From: CAZGCA01 sp964524145
GTDB lineage: Bacteria; Hydrogenedentota; CAZGCA01
Length of the DNA stretch: 6,182 bases
Reading direction: 5' to 3'
Assembly (NCBI GenBank): GCA_964524145.1
Contig: CAZGCA010000140.1
Span: 1-6,182, forward strand
The notes under the pieces are model-generated. The model was not told the DNA's origin. It searched no databases and saw nothing but the letters and a program-made list of their open reading frames with translations. Each line of letters begins with the position of its first letter. Within the stretch, counting starts at the first letter, position 1. The translations under genes were made by a program, and so were the position numbers. Shown in pieces: positions 1-4,562 of the stretch.

Positions 1-960
1 CGAACCGTCCGCGTTCATCGCGAGAAGCCCCGTGGGTTCGGGCGCGTCGCCGGCGAATCGTGAGAAGACCATGGTGACGCCGTTACCCGACACGCTCGGC
101 CCATGGAAGATCGTGTTTGTCAGGTTGAGCACAATCCGGGCGCTCGACGCGCCCTGGCTCGGATCGATAGTCAAGAGATGATGGGGCAGCACACCCGACG
201 CGCCGGACCCACCGACTGGCAGCAACAGCACGCTGCCGGTGTAGTCCGTGGCTAGCGTGCCGTCCGCACTCATCAAAGACACTGCCGAAGCCGAGACGCC
301 CGGCACATTCGGTATGTCGGCCTGGGAGAAGACCGGCGTGGGTTCTCCGGCCGGGATCGTGACCTGGTAGACGGTGAATCCCGATACGGGAAAACCGTCG
401 TTGTTGCCTCCCTGGGGACCCCACCGGTTGAGGAAGAAGAGCGTTGTGCCGTCGCCCGTCATACGAAGCGTGGTGAAGCCCGCTTGCGGCTCTATTCCGG
501 GGTTTGAGGGAACACCGTAACTCGTGTGGGGCACGTTCGTCAGCAGCGTGCTCGTCGATTCCGACTCCGTGTCGTATACCCAGATCTCGCCGTTCCACGA
601 GGTGCCGGTGATCCACACGGTAAACACTACCAGCGAACCGTCGTCGGAGATGTCGAACGCGTCGGTGAGATCGTACTCCGTATCGTCGGAATTGGCGTAG
701 ATGACCGCGTCCCCGCTACCGTCCGCATTGATGATACGCAGCGTGTCGTGACCATAGGGAAACTCGCTCGTCAAGTAGACGATCTTTGTGCCATCCGCGC
801 TCATGCGCAGCGATCGGACATAGAACCCGTCCGATTCCCCGTCGGTGATCTCCGTGAAATAACCGCTGCGAATGACGCCGACCGTCTCCACAGCCGCCGC
901 AGGAACAGCCCACACACCCGCCAGCAAACCCGCCACAATCAAACACGTTCTCCAATACAC
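1..960 (-). CDS. Secreted PD40/TolB-like beta-propeller protein (C-terminus outside window)
   Basis: The reading frame runs without a stop from a GTG at 958-960 to the window edge, giving 320 residues; the C-terminus lies beyond base 1. The start is set by the excellent AAGGAGGT ribosome binding site 7 bases upstream. Residues 1-23 form a signal peptide: Arg4, a hydrophobic core (LIVAGLLAGVWAV), then AAA before VET as the likely signal peptidase I site. The rest is all-beta in character and carries degenerate propeller-blade motifs of the PD40/WD40-like type: MSADGTKIVYLT (about 53-64), ISDDGSLVVFT (104-114), MTGDGTTLFFL (167-177), MSADGT (230-235), VSGNGVTMVFS (290-300), and NADGS at 78-82 and 316-320. 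Such proteins act in the periplasm or on the cell surface, often as binding scaffolds. No catalytic motif is visible, so the exact role is unknown. It is transcribed divergently from the permease gene. Confidence 0.85.
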   Translation of the reverse strand, partial: MYWRTCLIVAGLLAGVWAVPAAAVETVGVIRSGYFTEITDGESDGFYVRSLRMSADGTKIVYLTSEFPYGHDTLRIINADGSGDAVIYANSDDTEYDLTDAFDISDDGSLVVFTVWITGTSWNGEIWVYDTESESTSTLLTNVPHTSYGVPSNPGIEPQAGFTTLRMTGDGTTLFFLNRWGPQGGNNDGFPVSGFTVYQVTIPAGEPTPVFSQADIPNVPGVSASAVSLMSADGTLATDYTGSVLLLPVGGSGASGVLPHHLLTIDPSQGASSARIVLNLTNTIFHGPSVSGNGVTMVFSRFAGDAPEPTGLLAMNADGS

Positions 961-967
961 TGCAGTT

Positions 968-975
968 ACCTCCTT
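968..975 (-). promoter_or_regulatory. Ribosome binding site deciding the GTG start of the propeller gene
   Basis: Read on the minus strand this is AAGGAGGT, a near-full anti-16S match, with a 7-base spacer to the GTG at 960. It explains why translation starts at a non-ATG codon in this frame. The only ATG-type alternatives nearby lie in other frames or inside the propeller domain. Confidence 0.85.
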
Positions 976-1053
976 CGACAACGCCCAGATCACGATTGCC
1001 CCAAACACCCGATTTGTAAACAGCGGACTAAAAGTGAAACACCAACTACCTAG

Positions 1054-1082
1054 ATTATGCGATCTTCTAGATGGCTTGTCAA
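1054..1082 (-). promoter_or_regulatory. Sigma70-type promoter for the propeller gene
   Basis: On the minus strand there is a perfect -35 box TTGACA (1082-1077), a 17-base spacer, and a -10 box CATAAT (1059-1054, five of six consensus bases). Transcription would start near 1047 and leave a leader of roughly 87 bases before the GTG at 960. The -35 box lies inside an imperfect inverted repeat GCTTG-T-CAAGC. This is a sequence match only. Confidence 0.7.
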
Positions 1083-1214
1083 GCAGCAGGTCGCACACAA
1101 GCTGCGGCATCACGCTACTGGAGGTCTGGGAGACTTGTCACGCAGCCGCTTGGACACGCTACCCGGACGTGTCTTGCCTTCCGGGGTCGACTGGCGGTAC
1201 AGTATGTACCCAGA

Positions 1215-1334
1215 CTCTCTTCGACAGTACCGTTTATGCACAGTTGCGAGGTGAAAGGCGAGATTACCGGTATGCCAACAGCCGCGCAGGCAAAGATCAT
1301 ATCGATGATGCTCGGCCCAGACCAGGCAGAGTGA
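1215..1334 (+). pseudogene. C-terminal remnant of an RbsA-type sugar ABC transporter ATPase
   Basis: The frame ending in TGA at 1332-1334 encodes a tail containing FMHSCEVKGEITG and then AAQAKIISMMLG. This follows the pattern at the C-terminus of RbsA/XylG-type ATPases: V-M-x-x-G-x-x-x-G-E, then A-T-Q-E plus a helix, then a final A-x-G, with one extra residue in the linker. The TGA overlaps the ATG of the RbsC-type permease by one base, the arrangement often found between intact ATPase and permease genes of such operons. The rest of the ATPase (two Walker A sites, signature motifs, Walker B) is absent: the divergent propeller gene and its promoter occupy the space. The left border near 1215 is where recognisable similarity fades. 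Weaker collinear echoes (KQQ-VA, LDTLP, GVDWRYSMY) may extend in another frame to about 1080, but these could be chance. Alternatively it is a short coupled leader ORF: an ATG at 1272 or 1236 would give 20 or 32 residues. Confidence 0.5.
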
Positions 1335-2662
1335 TGAAACGACTCACTAGTGATTACGGAATGGTCCTGGTGTTGTTGCTGCTCTGTGTGTTCTTCAGTC
1401 TGTCGACGATAAAGAGGCAGTTGCCGGAAGGAGCGGCCGCAGCCGGCCAGGTTGTTGACCTCATCCAGCGGGAAGCCGACCAGGCAGACTTTATCCTGGT
1501 GGTGTCTTCGAGAGAGACGTCATCTCAGGAAACGGCCGCTCTGATCGCAGCGGCGCTCAGGGAAGCCTCATACTCCAATGTGCTCGAGGTATCCGGCGAC
1601 CCTCATGATGTCCGATCGGCGGTCGATCGGCTTCGAGACGAGAAGCGAGCGCCTGCGGTGATCAGTGTCACGGGCAAGGAGATAAACTGGCGGCTCTGGG
1701 AGATTCTGCCTCAGGCGTATCCCGAACTTGGCTCCACACAGGTGATCACGCCACCACTATCCCGGCAGTCTATCTTTCTCAAGCCGTCAAATCTGTTGGC
1801 CGTGGTGGACCGAATCGTCGTGATTGCCATCATAGCCATCGGCATGACGATGGTCATCATCACGGGCGGGATCGATCTTTCGGTGGGGAGTCTGATCGCA
1901 CTCTCGGCAGTCATCAGCACGGTAGTGATGAAGAAGCTCGGCGGACTCGATGCGCCCGCATCGACTGTCGTCGCCGGTTTCGCCATGGGGATACTGTCCT
2001 GTGGTCTGGTCGGCGCTCTCGGGGGCATGCTGGTCGCGCGGTTTCGGGTGGCGCCGTTCATTACGACGCTTGCGTTCATGATGGTTGCCCGGGGTCTCGC
2101 ATTCATGATCACCGGCGGATTCTCCATTTACCAGGTCCCGAAGGCGCTCCCGTGGCTCGGGCAAGGACGCTCGTTCGGCGTACCCAACACCGTAGTCCTG
2201 CTGGCCGTGTTGTATGTCGTTGCGCATGTGTTTATGAACCGCACCAGGTTAGGCCGATACGTATACGCGGTCGGCGGGAACGAGGAGGCCGCGCGTCTCT
2301 CAGGCGTCCCCGTACGAGGAGTCACGGTATTCGTCTACGTGGTGAGTGCGCTGGCCGCGGGGATCGGCGGTTGTATACAGGCGTCTCAGCTCAACACGGG
2401 TACACCGAATTGCGGACAGATGTACGAGCTGTACGTCATCGCCGCAGTGGTTGTAGGCGGTACAAGTCTCTCCGGAGGTTCCGGCAAGATACTGGGCACG
2501 CTGATCGGAGCTTTCATCATCTCGGTAATCCAAAACGGCATGAACCTGATGGGCCTTGAGAGTTACACACAGAAGGTAGTGCTTGGTCTGATCATTCTCG
2601 CCGCCGTCCTGATGGACAAATTGCGCGGTCGTTCACCCTTTGCGTCGCTCAAGCTGCGATAG
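1334..2662 (+). CDS. RbsC-type sugar ABC transporter permease with inserted extracytoplasmic domain
   Basis: The product has 442 residues, against roughly 320-340 for ordinary RbsC/XylH/MglC permeases, and would sit in the inner membrane as the channel of a carbohydrate importer. Residues 10-25 form the first membrane helix. Residues about 27-146 are a soluble insert, expected on the outer face, with alternating strands and helices. From FLKPSNLL (148-155) on, the protein follows the family: GMTMVIITGGIDLSVGS (170-186), AVGGNEEAARLSGV (312-325, the EAA-like loop that contacts the ATPase), and VVVGGTSLSGGSGKILGTLIGA (372-393), within about eight further hydrophobic segments. ATG 1334 was chosen because it gives the expected N-terminus and overlaps the stop of the upstream ATPase remnant. 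Its own ribosome binding site is weak, which fits translational coupling; the adjacent GTG at 1331 is possible. The frame stays open upstream to 872, but that would run antisense through the propeller gene. No binding protein or intact ATPase gene is adjacent. The substrate is unknown. Confidence 0.9.
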   Translation: MKRLTSDYGMVLVLLLLCVFFSLSTIKRQLPEGAAAAGQVVDLIQREADQADFILVVSSRETSSQETAALIAAALREASYSNVLEVSGDPHDVRSAVDRLRDEKRAPAVISVTGKEINWRLWEILPQAYPELGSTQVITPPLSRQSIFLKPSNLLAVVDRIVVIAIIAIGMTMVIITGGIDLSVGSLIALSAVISTVVMKKLGGLDAPASTVVAGFAMGILSCGLVGALGGMLVARFRVAPFITTLAFMMVARGLAFMITGGFSIYQVPKALPWLGQGRSFGVPNTVVLLAVLYVVAHVFMNRTRLGRYVYAVGGNEEAARLSGVPVRGVTVFVYVVSALAAGIGGCIQASQLNTGTPNCGQMYELYVIAAVVVGGTSLSGGSGKILGTLIGAFIISVIQNGMNLMGLESYTQKVVLGLIILAAVLMDKLRGRSPFASLKLR

Positions 2663-2713
2663 ACGGGTGGAGTAACTGAGCCGGCGCGTTGCAGCATTCG
2701 TGGCTGCCCCAAT

Positions 2714-2745
2714 CCTTCCGAGATGCGCCTCAGAGACTCGGAGGG
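2714..2745 (+). terminator. Hairpin after the permease gene
   Basis: CCTTCCGAG (2714-2722) pairs with CTCGGAGGG (2737-2745): nine base pairs including one G-U wobble, around a 14-base loop. It begins about 50 bases after the permease stop. No T-run follows, so it may be an mRNA-stabilising stem or a factor-dependent end rather than a classical intrinsic terminator. Confidence 0.35.
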
Positions 2746-2788
2746 ACCGCTGTGGTACCGAGCAGGTATGCCCGGTGGCCTGAGGTGT

Positions 2789-2806
2789 GGGAGAAGCGAT
2801 TCTCCC
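2789..2806 (+). terminator. Second hairpin after the permease gene, GNRA loop
   Basis: GGGAGAA (2789-2795) and TTCTCCC (2800-2806) form a perfect seven-pair stem closed by the tetraloop GCGA, a stable GNRA type. It is followed by a pyrimidine-rich, T-containing stretch (TCCTACTCGGTTTCTTAG) but not a clean T-run. A transcription end or 3' stabiliser for the permease transcript is the likeliest role. Confidence 0.4.
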
Positions 2807-3077
2807 TCCTACTCGGTTTCTTAGTCCTCTACGACTGATTGGCCCGCCATCGTACGTCGTTGTTGTTGTCCGACCGCTTCAACATCCGGATCCGAGCGAG
2901 ACGTTTTGCGTCGGAGAGCGACAAGAATTGTACTCAAATCCTTGCCTGGCAGCCTTGATGGCCACAATCGAGCCGCGCACACCGGAGTCATCGACGCCCT
3001 GCGGAGCCGGGCGGATCGCTGTAACGCATTTCCATGCAATGGTTTGCGACGCCGCCTCCGCTGTCGCGCCATGAGTT

Positions 3078-3093
3078 TGGCATTTCTCTTGCT
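3078..3093 (+). promoter_or_regulatory. Sigma54 (-24/-12) promoter for the pilin gene
   Basis: The sequence TGGCATTTCTCTTGCT matches the RpoN consensus TGGCACG-N4-TTGCW with exact spacing: TGGCA at 3078-3082 and TTGCT at 3089-3093. Both invariant dinucleotides, GG at -24 and GC at -12, are present. Transcription would start near 3104, giving a leader of about 60 bases to the ATG at 3164. Type IV pilin genes in Pseudomonas, Myxococcus and Geobacter are RpoN-dependent, so the location is biologically sensible. A bacterial enhancer-binding protein would be required. Confidence 0.65.
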
Positions 3094-3163
3094 CCTTCCT
3101 TAGTGTGGAGACCCAAGAGCTGCGGTATTTGTGAGGCTGTGGGGATATTGGGAGATGGGAGTC

Positions 3164-3634
3164 ATGAGAACGGAACAAGGGTTTACGCTGGTTGAGTTGA
3201 TGATCGTCGTGAGCGTGATAGGGATAGTCGCGGCGATAGCGATGCCCCAGTTGCTTCGAAACAGGATCTCGGGGAACGAGGCGGCGGCAGTGGGCGCTCT
3301 GAGAACGATAGTCAGTTCAGAGATACAGTTCCAGTCGGCGGGTTTCGTCGACCTGGACGCTGACACTCTTTACGACTACGGAACGCTCGCGGAGCTTCTG
3401 AATCCTCCGGGAGGCTCGGCCCCGTACATAGACGAGGTGCTTGCCACCGGTCAGAAGCAAGGGTATACTTTTACGCTGACAGTAGGAGACGAGGCCTACC
3501 AGGTGGTTGCGCGTCCCTTGGACCAGGGGCGAACGGGCGTGCGCAGGTTCTTCATGGATGAGAGCGGTGTGATACGATTCACCACCGACGGGTCCGACCC
3601 GACCGTTGCGTCGCCGCCGTTGAACCAGAGCTGA
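3164..3634 (+). CDS. Type IV prepilin / type II secretion pseudopilin-like protein
   Basis: The 156-residue product has a canonical prepilin N-terminus: a six-residue charged leader MRTEQG, then mature FTLVELMIVVSVIGIVAAIA with Glu at mature position 5. A prepilin peptidase (PilD type) would cut after Gly6 and methylate Phe7, and the hydrophobic helix (7-31) would pack into a pilus or pseudopilus core. The following NRISGNEAAAVGALRTI (about 33-49) is typical of pilin-like proteins in several deep phyla. The globular part contains RFFMDESGVIRF (128-139), a C-terminal strand pattern common in such proteins, and has no cysteines. The ATG at 3164 is chosen because it gives a normal short leader and has GGGAG at 3150-3154 with a 9-base spacer; a GTG at 3131 would add 11 residues. 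The gene stands alone, without pil or gsp assembly genes. Major pilin and minor pseudopilin cannot be told apart here. Confidence 0.88.
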   Translation: MRTEQGFTLVELMIVVSVIGIVAAIAMPQLLRNRISGNEAAAVGALRTIVSSEIQFQSAGFVDLDADTLYDYGTLAELLNPPGGSAPYIDEVLATGQKQGYTFTLTVGDEAYQVVARPLDQGRTGVRRFFMDESGVIRFTTDGSDPTVASPPLNQS

Positions 3635-3653
3635 TTGCAGATGTTTACCCTCG

Positions 3654-3690
3654 TGCTAACGTTAGCAGCAGCGATAGTGTACTGGATAAT
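3654..3690 (+). promoter_or_regulatory. Candidate promoter with overlapping 14-bp palindromic operator
   Basis: TGCTAACGTTAGCA (3654-3667) is a perfect 14-bp palindrome. Its right end, TTAGCA (3662-3667), could be a -35 box (four of six), followed after 17 bases by GATAAT (3685-3690, five of six) as -10. A repressor bound to the palindrome would block the -35 box. Transcription would start near 3697, very close to the GTG at 3708, so the zinc-ribbon mRNA would have a leader of only about 11 bases. The palindrome is seen directly; promoter and operator function are inferred. Confidence 0.4.
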
Positions 3691-3707
3691 TGTGGGTCAG
3701 TCGAACC

Positions 3708-4298
3708 GTGCTTTCTTGCCCTGCGTGCTCCGGAAAACTCGTACCGATACTCGTTAAGAGCCATTATGGAACGGACGTTCCCATAGACGTCTGCAACCAT
3801 TGCGGCGGCGTCTGGTTCGACGAGATGGAACTCTTCGCCGCAAAGCCGGACGAAGTGGAGGCGACCATCGCCCGCGCCGGAAACGATTCCGCCACCCGAT
3901 TCACGAACCTGGTTCCTGCAACGGACTTGGACGAGATACAGCACGCAGCCAGCCGCATACTCATCTGTCCGCGATGCGCCCAGAGCTTAGGAGAAAGCAC
4001 GGCGTTCGAGGTGATGCTGCACCTCTGCCCCGGCTGCGGCGGGATCTGGATAGGCAAACAGGAACTGATCGCTTTCAAAGCGAAGCAGAAAGAACGGATC
4101 GAACGGCAGCGCAAAGACGCTTTCGCTGCCGAATCAAAGGCATCCAGGCGGCGGGATCCCGCCGCCACATTCCACAACTACTTCAGCTCTTCGGCGGGCG
4201 AGAATCCGCTTGCTACGGACGGCACCGATTTCGCCACCGTTGCCGAGGACATACTCTACGGCCTCCTCTCGTTCCTATCCCTCTTTCTCCGCATCTAG
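3708..4298 (+). CDS. Protein with two TFIIB-type zinc ribbons
   Basis: The product has 196 residues from the GTG at 3708. Two zinc-ribbon units of the zf-TFIIB family (PF13453 style) are visible. The first has CPAC (4-7) and CNHCGG (29-34), followed by VWFDEMEL (35-42). The second has CPRC (87-90) and CPGCGG (107-112), followed by IWIGKQEL (113-120). The eight cysteines would bind two zinc ions. The family's W-x-D-x-x-E-L signature is complete in the first unit, but the second has Gly where Asp is usual. After the ribbons comes a highly charged Lys/Arg/Glu helix (about 124-148), a low-complexity linker, and a hydrophobic C-terminus (ILYGLLSFLSLFLRI). These proteins are common in bacteria but have no settled function. 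The start is uncertain: TTG 3690 would add six residues but overlaps a candidate -10 box, and neither start has a clear ribosome binding site. Confidence 0.82.
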   Translation: MLSCPACSGKLVPILVKSHYGTDVPIDVCNHCGGVWFDEMELFAAKPDEVEATIARAGNDSATRFTNLVPATDLDEIQHAASRILICPRCAQSLGESTAFEVMLHLCPGCGGIWIGKQELIAFKAKQKERIERQRKDAFAAESKASRRRDPAATFHNYFSSSAGENPLATDGTDFATVAEDILYGLLSFLSLFLRI

Positions 4299-4343
4299 CG
4301 CCCTCTATGTAGGCGCAGCCCACGAGCACGAACGAGAACAGGC

Positions 4344-4368
4344 GTCTCCGCTCGAGCGGAGCGGAGAC
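4344..4368 (+). terminator. Strong hairpin after the zinc-ribbon gene
   Basis: GTCTCCGCT (4344-4352) and AGCGGAGAC (4360-4368) form a perfect nine-pair, GC-rich stem with a seven-base loop, 46 bases after the stop codon. An overlapping perfect palindrome TCCGCTCGAGCGGA (4347-4360) allows an alternative fold. Only three T residues follow (AGCTTTAACAGG), so intrinsic termination is plausible but not textbook. It separates the zinc-ribbon gene from the gdhA promoter. Confidence 0.45.
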
Positions 4369-4423
4369 AGCTTTAACAGGTTGGATTAGGCCGTTGCATC
4401 TGTGCCGCCGCTGGGGCGCGCGA

Positions 4424-4453
4424 TTGACCGGACACCTATGCATCTGCAATAAT
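4424..4453 (+). promoter_or_regulatory. Sigma70-type promoter for gdhA
   Basis: TTGACC (4424-4429, five of six) and AATAAT (4448-4453, five of six) are separated by 18 bases. The predicted transcription start near 4460 gives a leader of about 100 bases. No operator palindrome or sigma54 element was recognised here, although gdhA is nitrogen-regulated in many bacteria. The 264-base gap before gdhA holds this promoter, the hairpin to its left and nothing else recognised. Confidence 0.6.
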
Positions 4454-4550
4454 AAGTTAGCGGTTTCCAAGGAAGACTTCTTCTTGCAGACGCGAGAGGT
4501 GTTTTGTAGGGACAACGTCGGAGTAATGGTAGCGGGAAACAGCGATTATT

Positions 4551-4556
4551 GGGAGG
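4551..4556 (+). promoter_or_regulatory. Ribosome binding site of gdhA
   Basis: GGGAGG lies six bases before the ATG at 4563 and confirms that start. It gives the expected N-terminus of the family. Confidence 0.8.
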
Positions 4557-4562
4557 CGATAG

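Larger units (their letters stand above)
2663..3163. other. Gene-poor intergenic region
   Basis: These 501 bases separate the permease from the pilin gene. Open frames exist on both strands, but none has a recognisable domain and none combines a good start with a plausible protein. The region holds two hairpins near its left end and a sigma54-type promoter at its right end. A short inverted repeat CCAT-GCA-ATGG at 3032-3042 lies about 35 bases upstream of that promoter and could be, at most, an activator site. No tRNA-like or insertion-sequence structure was seen. Confidence 0.6.

Noticed and set aside
872..1333. In-frame N-terminal extension of the permease by 154 residues.
   Set aside because: It would run antisense through the start of the propeller gene, has no membrane-protein or family character, and the family-like N-terminus begins at 1334 with a stop/start overlap.
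2787..3074. Plus-strand 95-residue ORF in the gap before the pilin gene.
   Set aside because: GTG start inside a hairpin, no domain, uneven composition, and overlapping open frames on the other strand. Looks like chance openness in GC-rich DNA.
2988..3083. Minus-strand 31-residue ORF with an AAGGAG site eight bases before its ATG.
   Set aside because: The peptide has no recognisable features, and its start codon overlaps the sigma54 -24 element of the pilin promoter. The ribosome-binding-site match alone is not enough.
4396..4447. Repeated GCATCTG (4396-4402 and 4440-4446) in the gdhA leader/promoter region.
   Set aside because: Only seven bases and two copies; too short to support a regulatory repeat.
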